From positions 1-64,000 of the forward strand of contig JAPDOI010001320.1 in NCBI GenBank assembly GCA_029168955.1: a stretch of DNA of 64,000 bases, read 5' to 3'. The position numbers and the translations under genes are program-made. This document shows positions 34,829-46,514 of the stretch, one piece after another. The notes under the pieces were generated by a model. It ran no database searches. It worked only from the letters and a program-made list of their open reading frames with translations, and was not told the DNA's origin. This DNA is from Aplectana chamaeleonis. Lineage: Eukaryota; Nematoda; Chromadorea; Rhabditida; Cosmocercidae. Within the stretch, counting starts at the first letter, position 1, and each line of letters opens with the position of its first letter.

Positions 34829-35396
34829 AGGCATCGTTCGCGATGAAATTCGTTTCTGAGTTTTCACGATGTTTAGGAAGCTTTAGCACCTTACACAACA
34901 GCCACATTCGAAAAACCACTAGAAAGTTACTGAAAACTGCTCTTCCGGATCCCTGCTTCTTCGTTTTCAGACCCCATTCAACCAATCGACGCATGAGAGT
35001 GGAAGAGTTGATTGCTACGAATCGCTGTGTTGACCGGTGATCTCCCGATCAAATCCCGTTCATCTTTCTTTCAGCTGATTTTCAAGGGAGAAATGGTTGT
35101 CCGATATGTGCAGAAAAGGCATTCATGACGTAATCATATGATATATTTTATCAACTTCCTTGCATTTTACTATATCACTTTTTGATCAATCCCTTTAGTT
35201 TCCCATTAGGTGAACGAACGTAACAGATGATCGACCCAAAGGCCAACCCTCAAACCCAGAAATACGTTTTCAACTGGGGATAACTCCTTTTTGGTTTGAT
35301 TTTAAGACTACAGACTTTGTTAGTGGCCTTATTAAGGCCCCCTTGAACGATTTAACATGAAAACAGAAATTCGGTTTTCGGCGCGCACGGTGCCTT
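34829..35396. mobile_element. TTAA-type MITE
   Basis: Starts AGGCATCGTTCGCGATGAAA, ends ttttcggcgcgcacggtgcct, with TTAA on both sides (34825-34828 and 35397-35400). 568 bp. An internal open frame (34843-35040) is not credible as a gene. Confidence 0.75.
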
Positions 35397-35517
35397 TAAG
35401 AAAGCGTTTGCATTAGCAATTCCCGAACTTATCTGAAATACATTCAGTATTTAGTTGGATAGATTGTGGCGCGATAAACATATTCGTTCTTCCAAAATCA
35501 AAAACAAACCACTTTAA

Positions 35518-36292
35518 AGGCACAGTACACCCAGAAAATAGTTTTTCAGTTTCCATGCTTATATTGGAGAAGGTCAGACGCTGATCACAGCGGTATCTTT
35601 GAAATCGTTCAAGACCCCCTACAAAAGGAGTAATGGCTCCTTAAAAAAGCCTGTTATTTGAGGGCGAAAAATTGGTGGACGAGTTGTCCTAGGCCTATAT
35701 TTCCTTTCATTCGCAATCGTTGCACGAGAGCGAGCCAGGATTATGAGAAGGGCCGGTAATGGACTCAAGAACGTAGACTAGGTTAAAATTCATCCAACCA
35801 TACAGCCGATATCAAGGTCGAGAATCAGGAAGGGGGTCGGGTCTTTGGTGGTGAGTGAAGAAGGTCGGGCCCGTGGTGGTCGCTTATATCTCGCTTATTT
35901 GGAGGAATTGAGATCTCGCACTTGGCAAGTGTTATACAGGAGGGGTCTACGAGCGGCAAAATAACGGCCGCAAACAAGCGTTTTGGTGCCGCAGACACGC
36001 CTGGTGCCCCAGATCCGCCCCTCGGAATGAGCAAATGAAAACTCAGATTACAGGAATGATGAAGTCAGGGAAGTGCTGATAAGTGATCTGATCGCTTCAT
36101 TGCACTGATAGGTATCATCCTTCTAGCGGTCAATTCCTCCACGCTCAAAAATCAACATAAACAAGAGAGGGCCTATTTTTGCTCAAAAACGCGTCTTTCG
36201 TGTCCTTTTTAAGAATGTCTTGCTATATAGGGCACCATACCTGCCGTAAGCCGTGGAAATATCGGAAGTAAAATTTATCGTGATCTTTGCCT
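35518..36292. mobile_element. TTAA-type MITE, uninterrupted reference copy
   Basis: Starts AGGCACAGTACACCCAGAAA, ends tttatcgtgatctttgcct, with TTAA on both sides (35514-35517, 36293-36296). The same element, inverted, is found at 39374-44998, where it is split by the satellite B element. Position 36048 here corresponds to that insertion site (minus strand: attcctgtaatctgagt). Confidence 0.8.
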
Positions 36293-36322
36293 TTAATGGA
36301 ACGAGAATCTTAGCAGTGAAAT

Positions 36323-37290
36323 TCAACTGGACAGGAAGGTGACATCCCACACAGCTCTAGATCTTAGGAGACACAGAAGCCCGAAGCACTTTTCGCGACG
36401 TTCCGATGACGTCATCAGAAGCCCGAAGTTCCTAGTTAGAACGATCCTAGTTAGAACGTAATCGAGCTGTAGTTCCAAAGTTGTCATCTTCCGCTTCCGT
36501 TGCTGCTCTGGAGACATGGATTGGTCCCTGCCACGTAGGCTAATGACGACAATGATTCCTCCTGAATGTTGATGCAACAATCAGACCACTGAGTTCACAC
36601 AACTCGACAAGGCGGTAGCCATTGTCCGATGTTTGCTCCACTGGGTAAAACCATTTACCGAGTACTTCGGACTCCTGATCGAACCCCATCTTTGCGTTTG
36701 CGTCGATTCCCACGACAACAATATGTTGACAAGGTATCCTGGCTAGCAAAGTATTGAGTTCCACGTAGAAGGCATCCTTGGAGTTGTCCTAGGCGGTTTC
36801 ATTGGGCGCATGGGCGCTCACTATCCACCGATTGAATCCTCTGTGATCCCGCAGTCGCAAAAATTCTTTCCTACACAACGTTGAGCCGAATTTCTCGATA
36901 ATACCATTGTAGTCCTTCCTCACAGCTATCGCACAGCCTCCCACTCTCCTATCATCCGCGCTACCGCAGTAGATGGCGTACTCTCCGACGTTGATGATGG
37001 GTCTATCTTTGGGGAGAGTTTCCTGCAAAGCAGCAAACGGTGCATGGAAATAGCTTATAAGATTGGACAGCGCAGATTGTTGGATATCACTCGACAACGA
37101 CCGGCAATCCAGGGCGGCAAAATTGTGGCTTCTGGCGAAAGACTCCATGATCTCCCTAGGTACGGAACTTAAGGTTTCATGGATCAGAGGCCTTAGTGTG
37201 CCGGACGGCAGCACCTTTATGCAATGTATGGGATACTTTTGCGATATAGTTGTGCACGTTATATCGCGCAAACGTTCCCTGTGTATACTC
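36323..37290 (-). pseudogene. RTE-type LINE endonuclease domain, broken
   Basis: Minus-strand translation gives the APE-type endonuclease of nematode RTE elements: AALQETLPKDRPIINVGEYA, YCGSADDRRVGGCAIAVRKD, WIVSAHAPNETA, then, after a frameshift near 36790, HIVVVGIDANAKMGFDQESE, SDNGYRLVELCELSGLIVAS and, after another break, QRKRKMTTLELQLDYVLTR. The catalytic-site stretches (LQET, DANAK) are intact but the frame is broken at least twice. Between DYVLTR and the expected SRAVWDV the sequence is interrupted by 1.3 units of satellite A. No RT domain follows. Confidence 0.8.
36374..36428. repeat. Orphan satellite A fragment inside the RTE endonuclease
   Basis: 55 bp (1.3 units) match satellite A units almost base for base: cagaagcccgaagcactttt, cgcgacgttcc, gatgacgtcatc, agaagcccgaag. 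It is followed by a 15-bp direct duplication (tcctagttagaacga twice, 36430-36458). On the minus strand the reading frame passes through it. It is 32.6 kb away from the array. Confidence 0.9.
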
Positions 37291-37409
37291 GAATGTTTCC
37301 TCGGTCTAATGGAAGCATGAAAATCAAGGAGCAGGTACCAGCAAACTTGTATACACATCCCTAACATCATAGCAAAAGCGTGTACCAGAAGCCGGACGAC
37401 CCTCATCGA

Positions 37410-38323
37410 GCTTAAAGAGTTGGGAAGGTATCAAAGTTCTAAGAAGCAAAATCAATTTATTCCCATTATTTGAGAGGTAAAGTATACAGTTGGACTAGGA
37501 CGCTGCGTTGCGCAAAATTAAAAAAAAAAAACTTTTTCCAATTTTAGGTGATATAGGGGGTAATTGGTGTCACTGAATCCACCCCCCCACTTTTACTATC
37601 GCTGGATACAGAACACAGAAACACGCCTCAAGGTCTGCGAATTCGAAAGTAAACTCAGTGATGTCGATGACATTTTACAAATCTAGGTTCAGATTCGGTT
37701 TCTGAAACCCTGATAAAGTAGTGTGTTTTGACTATTTTGTCAGTGAAACACGCTCATTAGAACATGTTTTTCAAAAAGTTTTCTGGTTTTCTCTGCCGCA
37801 GAATGCAACGGGCCAGCTGTTCGCATGTCTTTAGGTCTTTAGCTGTGAGAGCATTTAATAAATCGACATTGTTTTTTGGATCGACAAGATGGAGCTCCGT
37901 AAATGAGAAGGAACCGGAAGTTTTGTGACATACGAACTCTGATCATCTATCGCTACTATTTTCTGAGAAGAACTGAAATAGAATTTGCCACATCTCCGCC
38001 ATCTGAACAAGATCAAGATGTTGTATGTTGGCGAATCGGAAATTCGCGCCGTCCGTGAACAGATAACATCTAGTTCTTGGTCAGATGACATTGGTGTTGT
38101 GAATTGTGGCCTTATTCGGTTCAACATTATGTTCAACAGGTGAAATTTATTAGCTTCACTATTATCTAAGGTTCTTCATCGGAATTTGTTTCACAAAAAT
38201 AAACTATTTCTCATCGCCCTGCTTTGCAGCGCTACGATCTCACTACAAAATAAAAAAATGATCGCACCTTTAATTTTCCTATTTGTGAAGTCAGTGTTTC
38301 AAAGAGTTTTTCACAGCGACAGC
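37410..38323. other. No gene recognised
   Basis: Contains A-runs and a C-run (37588-37596). The minus-strand open frame 37855-38136 has no recognisable similarity. Confidence 0.5.
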
Positions 38324-38443
38324 ATGTCTGCATTGAAGAAGAGATTCGATTTGATTATGCGTCGTTTGTTTGTGAGAACCGCTCGTAGGCGGATGGCAAC
38401 TACAGCACTTGTTTCCGTTTTCATAACTATTCTGCTCATTCAG
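38324..38443 (+). CDS. Possible first coding exon with a type II membrane anchor
   Basis: ATG at 38324 opens 40 codons ending exactly at a donor (ATTCAG/GTACGA). The peptide has a basic stretch (LIMRRLFVRTARRRM) followed by ATTALVSVFITILLIQ, which would make a signal anchor. Such N-termini are common on nematode glycosyltransferases and FkbM proteins. I could not find the next exon in the window, so it may be spurious. Confidence 0.25.
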
Positions 38444-38832
38444 GTACGAAATTTTTCACCTTTGTTCAAGGAAGTCAGTGTGATACCGATACCCGAAGTG
38501 TCGACATAGCTAAAAAATACATGAGAAGGTATTTTTCTAAAGATTGAATTAGCATGCAAAACAACGCAGGTTCCCGATTCAAAACCTTTGATTAAGATCG
38601 AGTTCGCGTGCAAACTATGATTATTCGCAGATAAGAAAAAAACATTTATGATATTTCTGAAAACTTCTTACATAGAGTTTCTACAGATAAAAGTTTTTAT
38701 TGATATAAGCGCTGACATAGATCGTCGGTTATAAGGAATCGATTCGCGTTATCAGGCTGGAAAAGGGATCGTCTGTCATGCCTAAAAATTCACTTTCCTG
38801 GGTCGGACGCCCCAACCTGTCGGGTTGGGGAA

Positions 38833-39016
38833 GGGGCAGGGCATTCGGTGCCATCGAAGATCCTCGTAGATCACAAAATCAGTTGTGCCCTGCGGTTTCT
38901 TTCGCTTCCTCAGTCGCCCCAGCTAGGATGTTGGGGCAGCTGGGGAAGCGGAAGACCCTGCAGGGCCCGATTTTGTGATCTACAGGGAGCTTTGAGTTCA
39001 ACGACTGCCCTGCCCC
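38833..39016. repeat. Near-perfect palindrome, about 90-bp arms
   Basis: ggggcagggcattcgg…tagatcacaaaatc…tgccctgcggtttctttcgctt is answered by aagcggaagaccctgcaggg…gattttgtgatcta…gactgccctgcccc around a short centre at about 38930. No coding capacity. As RNA it would fold into one long hairpin. Probably a young foldback MITE. Confidence 0.7.
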
Positions 39017-40134
39017 TGTCGAAATCCGGCATGTTGGTGCATCCGGCCCGTGTAACATAGCTTCGTTGGGTGGAGCCAGGCACTCTACCAACCATCACGT
39101 CTGTGCAGGTGAATGAGGGAACCTTCGCCATTGGAAAACTGGTAACGATCGGGAAAACGCCTGAAAAAACTGAAAGTGACCCGACATTCATGTACGTCAT
39201 TTTCAATTCTGGATGGGTGTCATTGCCGGTTTTTCTTCCATAACTTTTTTGCGCTTGGAAATTGACTTTTAGTGAAGATTGTTTTGGGAATCCCAGTAGA
39301 ATTCTGTATAGAATAGTTTTTGTCAAATTCAAAAGATACGTCCTCGCTCTTTCAGCCTGTTTCGGTTTATTAAAGGCAGTGTTCACGATAAATTTCACTT
39401 CCGATATCTCCACGGTTAACCGAAGGTCTGGTGCCCTATATAGCAAGGCATGCTTAAAAAGGACGCGAAAGACGCGTTTTTGAGCCAAGATAAGTCCTCC
39501 CTTGTTTACGTTGATTTTTGAGCGTGGAAGAATTAACCGCTAGAAGAATGATACCTATCAGTGCAATGAAGCGATCAGCTCACTTATCAGCACTTCCTTG
39601 ACTTGATCATTCCTGTAATTGTGGTGAGCGCGAAGCGCTCACCAGGATTTGGCTTTGATCTCTTCCCGCGCGGATGCCCTACAATGAGATCACCTATTCA
39701 TACCGTCAACAGAGGTATGAGCTGTACACTATTCGACGCGCTGCAAGAAATTACATATGTGTGCAACTTTTCATCCCAATTGGTCCCCGCTTTCTGAAGT
39801 TATGACCTCTCAAAGTACGCAAAAACGTTCTCCACCACCGCCTCTGCCTCCGCTCCGCCTCCGCCTCCGCCTCCGCCTCCGCCTCCGCCTCCGCCACCGC
39901 CTCCGCCTCCACCTCCGTCCGTCGAAAACCATTTTTGGAAGGCGTGGACCAAATCGCTCGAAAATTTGTGACTAGATGTAATAGACCACGGGAATGACGA
40001 AAATAATTGTCAGAACTCACCATAATGACTTCTGGGCTCTAACGGGCGTTTGAAACTCGAAACCGGCCTCTCAAGATTAGTTTATAAAAATGACGGGTTT
40101 TTCGTTATCAGTCATTGTTTTCTTAGAGACTCCA

Positions 40135-40142
40135 TATAAATA
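40135..40142 (+). promoter_or_regulatory. TATA box, copy 2
   Basis: TATAAATA in the same context as 8051-8058 (tagagactcca upstream, ccttgctctctagggtggtg downstream). The following ATG (accATGCGCACC) is at 40222. Conservation between copies may simply reflect recent duplication. Confidence 0.4.
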
Positions 40143-40295
40143 CCTTGCTCTCTAGGGTGGTGTACTCTAAACGTCCGGCTTGGAACAGGACGTTGTTTTT
40201 GAGCGTGGCGCGTGTTTGTACCATGCGCACCAAAGATAAGAAGTCGTCGCAGGGTGTGCTGAAGTGTCGGTTGACTATGCGAGACCGCAGTAGGA

Positions 40296-43078
40296 GTATG
40301 CAGGACGTCGTGGAACTACAGCAACCCCTCAGTAGGGTGTGCAGGACGCCAGAATGTGTGCAGGACCTCAGTAGGAGTGCAGGACCTTATTAGGAGTGTG
40401 CAGGACATCATGGGACTCTGTGCAGGACCTCAGTAGGGGGTGCAGGACGTCGTAGAATGTGTGCAGGACCTCAGTAGGAGTGTGCAGGACCTTAGTAGGA
40501 GTGCAGGGACATCATGGGACTCCAGCAGGACCCCAGTAGTGTGCAGGACCTCAGTAGGAGTGTGCAGGACATTTTGGGACCTGTGCAGGACCCCCAGTAA
40601 GGGTGTGCAGGACCTCATTAGGAGTGTGCAGGACATTTTGGGACCTGTGCAGGACCCCAGCAAGGGTGTGCAGGACGTCGTAGAATGTGTGCAGGACCTC
40701 AGTGGGAGTGTGCAGGACCTTAGTAGGAGTGTGAGGACATCATGGGACCTGTGCAGGACCCCAGTAGGGGTGTGCAGGACCTCAGTAGGAGTGTGCATGA
40801 CATTATGGGACCTGTACAGACCTCAGTAGGAGTGCAGGATATCATGGAACGTGTGCAGACCCCAGTAGGGGTGTGCAGGACGTCGTAGAATGTGTGCAGG
40901 ACCTCAGTAGGAGTGTGCAGGACCTTAGTAGGAGTGTGCAGGCTATCATGGGACCTGTGCAGGACCCCAGTAGAGTGTGCAGGACATCATGGAACTCTGT
41001 GTAGACCCCAGTAGGGGTGTGCAGGACATCGTAGAATGTGTGCAGAACATCAGTAGGAGTGTGCAGGACATCATGGGACTCTGTGCAGGACCCCAGTAGG
41101 GGTGTGCAGGACGTCGTAGAATGTGCAGGACCTTAGTAGGAGGTGCAGGACATCATGAAACATGTGCAAGACCCCTGTAAGGATGAGCAGGACTTCATGG
41201 AATGGGTGGAGGACATCAGTAGGAGTGGGCAGGACACTATGAAGCGTGTGCAGGACCCCAGTAGGGTTGGAGCAGGACGTCATGGAATGTGTGTAGGACC
41301 TTAGTAAAATTACACAGGACATCATAGAACGTGTGCAGGACCCCAATAGGGTGTGCAGGACATCATGGAATGTGTGTGCAGGACCTTAGTAGGAGTGCAG
41401 GACATCATGAAACGTGTGCAAGACCCTGTAAGGATGATCAGAACTGTGGAATGTGGGCAGGACATCAGTAGGAGTGTGCAGGACATCATGAAGGTGTGCA
41501 GACCCCAATAGGGTGTGCAGGACATCATGGAATGTGTGCAGGACCTTAGTAGGAGTGTGCAGGACATCATGAAACGTGTGCAAGACCCCTGTAAGGATGA
41601 TCAGAACTTCGTGGAATGTGTGCAGGACATCAGTAGGAGTGTGCAGGACATCATGAACGTGTGCAAGACCCCTGTAAGGATGAGCAGGACTTCATGGAAT
41701 GTGTGCTGGATCTCAGTAGGGGTGTGCAGGACGCCGTAGAATGTGTGCAGGACCTCAGTAGGAGTGTGCAGGACCTTAGTAGGAGTGTGCAGGACATCAT
41801 GGGACCTGTGCAGGACTCCAGTAGGGGTGTGCAGGACGTCGTAGAATGTGTGCAGGACCTCAGTAGGAGGTGCAGGACCTTAGTAGGAGTGTGCAGGACA
41901 TCATGGGACCTGTGCAGGACCCCAGTAGGGGTGTGCAGGACCTCAGTAGGAGTGTGCAGGACATTTTGGGACCTGTGCAGGACCCCAGTAAGGGTGTGCA
42001 GGACGTCGTAGAATGTGTGCAGGACCTCAGTGGGAGTGTGCAGGACCTTAGTAGGAGTGTGCAGGACATCATGGGACCTGTGCAGGACCCTAGTAGGGGT
42101 GTGCAGGACCTCAGTAGGAGTGTGCATGACATTATGGGACCCTGTCCAGGACCCGAGTAGGAGTGCCCAGGATATCATGGACCGTGTGCAGGACCCCAGT
42201 AGGGGTGTGCAGGACGTCGTAGAATGTGTGCAGGACCTCAGTAGGAGTGTGCAGGACCTCAATAGGAGTGTGCAGGAAATCATGGGACCTGTGCAGGACC
42301 CTCAGTAGGAGTGTGCAGGACATCATGGAACCTGTGTAGGACCCCAGTAGGGGTGTGCAGGACATCGTAGAATGTGTGCAGAACATCAGTAGGAGTGTGC
42401 AGGACATCATGGGACCTGTGCAGGACCCCAGTAGGGGTGTGCAGGACGTCGTAGAATGTGTGCAGGACCTTAGTAGGAGTGTGCAGGGACATCATGAAAC
42501 ATGTGCAAGACCCTGTAAGGATGAGCAGGACTTCATGGAATGTGTGCAGGACATCAGTAGGAGTGTGCAGGGACATCATGAAGCGTGTGCAGGACCCCAG
42601 TAGGGTTGAGCAGGACGTCATGGAATGTGTAGGACCTTAGTAAAATTACACAGGACATCATGGAACGTGTGCAGGACCCCAATAGGGGTGTGCAGGACAT
42701 CATGGAATGTGTGCAGGACCTTAGTAGGAGTGTGCAGGACATCATGAAACGTGTGCAAGACCCTGTAAGGATGATCAGAACTTCGTGGAATATGTGCAGG
42801 ACATCAGTAGGAGTGTGCAGGACATCATGAAGCGTGTGCAGGACCCCAATAGGGGTGTGCAGGACATCATGGAATGTGTGCAGGACCTTAGTAGGAGTGT
42901 GCTGACATCATGAAACGTGTGCAAGACCCTGTAAGGATGATCAGAACTTCGTGGAATGTGTGCAGGACATCAGTAGGAGTGTGCAGGACATCATGAAACG
43001 TGTGCAAGACCCCTGTAAGGATGAGCAGGACTTCATGGAATGTGTGCTGGATCTCAGTAGGGTGTGCAGGACCTCAGT
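40296..43078. repeat. Satellite B array, copy 2
   Basis: About 130 units of 21 bp with the same classes and order as copy 1, including the ttagtaaaattacac variant and the same terminal units (gtgctggatctcagtagg then cctcagttcaatgttcagg). Single-base deletions or insertions occur every 40-80 bp throughout, so all reading frames are short. Confidence 0.95.
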
Positions 43079-45002
43079 TCAATGTTCAGGACACCGTATG
43101 CAAGCCAGGCCTCCGAATCTACAAGAACGATAGTTAAGTCCGCCAGAACAGGGCTACCGTAATCTCACCTCGAGTTGGCTCTAAAATTTTCTAAGTTCTG
43201 ACTCCGATTTCGCTTTATCTTCCTACAGGTGGTGATGTTTCTGCTTTTTAGTCCAGGCAGATCCTCAACTGTTGACCCCTAGAGAAGGACGGTGTGTGAA
43301 TGAAGACACACCGCTCTTTCACTTCTTTTATACTTTATCATTGATCAATTGGGTATCATCAAATTTGTTTACGAGAGCCGAATAACATCATTCCTGAGAT
43401 TACGGTAGTCCTCTTCTGGCGCACTTAACTATCGTTCGCGCTGGAAATCAATTTCATTTTTCAGGCTCAATTTCATGATTGGAGCCCGGTAGACCACACT
43501 GGTAAAACTTTGGCGAGTCAAAACGTTGGACGATGAGGTTAATATCCGCCGCCAATTCTCACCAGTCATCTAGCCCTTTTTCCTAGAATGTTGGTGCGAC
43601 AGTAAGATAACAGGAAAAATTGGTTACGGCACGAACTCCACATGCAGAAAAACTCCGAAAATGATTTTGGCGCGAAATTCAAATTCGTATTTACAATGTG
43701 TTCCGATTGACTTTTCTTTACAAATGAAGGTTTTTCATGGGCACCTTCAACATTTTCTTTCGCTAGAGGGGCCAAGCTACGCAAAAAGTCATAGAAATGA
43801 TGGAAAACTCTGATAAAAGAGGCCTGATACTGCGCTATCAATCATTGTTTTTATTAGAGCTCTACGGAAATACTTCGACTGGTAGCCTCACCAATGGGCC
43901 GTTCATTTCATTTCTGTCTTGAGTGGTGCGTGCCCCCCCCCCCCCCGTCTAGAAGAGTGCCTAGAACCTGTACAATTGGGTCATTTTGAAACTCATTTCT
44001 TCATTTTTCGACTTTTAAATTCAAAAAGTATATGCCTTGCATCTATTTGTAGGAAGCCGCGTTGCAACAATTATCTTGCAGTCTTAGCAGCGGAGCGGTT
44101 GTTTCTTCATTTCTACCACTATGTTTTCGAAAAAAAAACAACTTGACTTCTGGAGCTCGACGATATTGTAGAAGGGAAACCCTTGTAAAAAGTTGTGAAA
44201 TTTCTGAAAGTTGGGCTCCGCAGAAAAAGGTCAAGGATTTGGCATTGCTCCTAAATGTTGTGAAATTGTTTTATTGGATTTGGCTCTCAACTTGATTTTT
44301 CAAATGTAGTGAAATTGTCGAATTGATTTGGCTGTGATGATACTATATGCAGATAACATAATCATTTTCAGGTACCAGACCTTCCCTCACCGATGAGATA
44401 AAAATCATGAAAACGAAATCTAACGCAATTTACTCGCTACTGACTCTATGTCTTCGTGTCCTCAACGCTTTCACGGTTCGCATTGTATAGAAACGTTTTT
44501 GCTGCTAGGTTTATTCCTGTTCTCATTCGATTCAATATGCGCTCCAAGGAAAACCCCTTCTGACGCGTGATTTGACTGTGATAATTGATAGAGCTCCTGC
44601 GAAATCCGTTTGCAACAATTTCACTAGATTTAATGATTATGTTATCTGCATATAGTATCATCACAGCCAAATCAATTCGACAATTTCACTACATTTGAAA
44701 AATCAAGTTGAGAGCCAAATCCAATAAAACAATTTCACAACATTTAGGAGCAATGCCAAATCCTTGACCTTTTCTGCGGAGCCCAACTTTCAGAAATCTG
44801 AGTCTTCATTTGTTCATTCCGATGGGCGGATCTGGGGCACCAGGCGTGACTGGGGCACCAAAACGCTTGTTTGCAGCCGTTATTTTGCCGCTCCTGGCTC
44901 TTTTTCTACCGTTATTTTGATACTGGGAGCCTAGGATCCTTCTCGCCTATCATGTTACTGTGGAAAGTCAACGAGGATGATCATCGTGAACACTGCCTTT
45001 AA

Positions 45003-45487
45003 AGGCAGCAGACACGCTCGAAAATGATATCAATTCCATGGATTAAATTGAAGGTCTGAAGCTGTTAGTATTCAGAAATAACAAAAAAGACGAAAACAAA
45101 TCGACGGGAATGAAGAAATAACGGCACGTTCTATATTGGCCCAGAAATGGACGAGTTGTACGGCACTGGCCGAAATAGCGGAGTTAGCAAAAAATTTGTT
45201 GGGATAACGACGCTAATGTACTCGTACGGCCCTTTCTGGAACGCTTACGCCGTTAGAAGCCTAAAAAGTAATCTAAAGTGGCCGCAATCGAGCAGTGAAT
45301 ACCTGTATGCAGGGGCGGAGCCCGTATCGATGGGCGGAGCAAGGATGATTTCGTGACTGACTACGGCTCAAATACGGCCATTTGGACTCGTTTTTAACGC
45401 TTGCAACTTCGTGAGGGCTCTTCTAGGGCCTGCACGATCCCGCTAATGTAGTTATCTCAACAAATTTTTCGAGCGTGTGTGCTGCCT
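45003..45487. mobile_element. TTAA-type MITE, GGCAGCAGACACG subfamily
   Basis: Termini AGGCAGCAGACACGCTCGAA and ttcgagcgtgtgtgctgcct, TTAA on both sides (44999-45002, 45488-45491). 485 bp. The internal open frame 45147-45356 is not credible as a gene. It abuts the preceding MITE, sharing one TTAA. Confidence 0.8.
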
Positions 45488-45488
45488 T

Positions 45489-46290
45489 TAAGTGCATTTT
45501 TGTGCCTGAAGTTATCGGTTTTTCGTGCATAACTTAAGAGATGGACGTTCGGTAAAGGTTGTTTTTTGAAATCTCCATAGAATTCTGCATCGACTAGTGT
45601 CTCCGGTTTGGGATAAAATTTTCTCGATCCTTCCGCCCAATTCATTTTATGAAAAACACTGGTTTTTCGCCTAAACTCTTTAACCACTAGATATGGGGTT
45701 CTGGCCAAGGCTGTTCTTGAAATGTAAGTAAAATTCTGCGTCGAATGATGTATCGGATTTCTAAGTTTGCCAGCTCATAATCCAGGCAGATCGGTGGAGC
45801 CGAGCTCCATAGTAATCTCCACAGGGTGCTCTTGCCTCTACGGAGTAAATAGGAGACGTAGAGTCTCACTAGAGCCAACAATGGAGTTCGGCTCCACCGA
45901 CCAGGGCTTATGGGGCAAGCGAAGTTAGGAATCCGAATAGCATTTTACGAAGAATTTTACGTAGATTTCAAAAACTACCTTTACCAATACCCTAGCTCCA
46001 ACGGGTAAAGAGTTATAGGCGAAAAACCGGTGTTTCATAAAAAGGATTAGGCTGAAGAATCGAGAAAATATTAAGGAATTTGGGAATTTCGAGAACACTC
46101 TTCATCAGAGGTTCATCTTTTAGCGTAGAAAAGTTAAGAACAAAAAACCGATAACTTCAGGCACAAAAAAAAACCGAAATCGGCGTGAAGATTGAGATCG
46201 TATTTTTTGAACTTGAGAACGTTACTCAATGCAGAATTTCATGAAGATTCCAAAAACAACCTTTACCAAGGGGTTATCTTTGAAGGGAAA
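45489..46290. mobile_element. Large foldback element with a nested palindrome
   Basis: tgcctgaagttatcggtttttcg near 45500 is answered by aaccgataacttcaggca near 46155; further inward aaacactggtttttcgcc and gaaaaaccggtgtttca also pair. At the centre, 45789-45903 is a separate small palindrome (cggtggagccgagctccat / atggagttcggctccaccg). No protein similarity. Confidence 0.6.
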
Positions 46291-46514
46291 ATTTTATAAG
46301 GGAAAACTGGCACTTTGCAAGCCGAACTTGGTTCGGAGTTCTGAAGCGCGGTAGATCCTCAAAATACTTTTCGTCGGAGAATTTTACGGAAAATTTAGAG
46401 AAAAAACACTTTTGCTTAATAACCTTTTCCGGACATAAAAATGTTACCTTTTGCCCGTCAACCCATCCAGCAACCTTCACCTCTCGGACCGTTGTCTTCA
46501 CACCAACGAAGTCA

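Larger units (their letters stand above)
39620..44804 (-). mobile_element. Satellite B mobile element, copy 2 (5.2 kb)
   Basis: Collinear with 7452-16491: hairpin 39623-39643, CCTCCG tract 39836-39917, TATA box 40135-40142, 21-bp array of about 2.8 kb (half of copy 1), inverted-repeat element, tail, and a single foldback (44202-44804). AAT at 39617-39619 and 44805-44807, where the empty site has one AAT: either a 3-bp duplication or insertion without duplication of an element carrying terminal AAT. Unique parts are nearly identical to copy 1, suggesting recent movement. Confidence 0.8.
39374..44998. mobile_element. TTAA-type MITE split by the satellite B element
   Basis: Starts AGGCAGTGTTCACGATAAA (TTAA 39370-39373), runs to attcctgtaat at 39619, and resumes at ctgagtcttcattt (44808) up to catcgtgaacactgcct, with TTAA at 44999-45002. 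The two parts match the inverted reference copy 35518-36292 on either side of its position 36048. Its right TTAA is shared with the next MITE (45003-45487). Confidence 0.8.

Noticed and set aside
45147..45356. Open frame MDELYGTGRNSG…
   Set aside because: Wholly inside the TTAA-type MITE 45003-45487 with no protein similarity.
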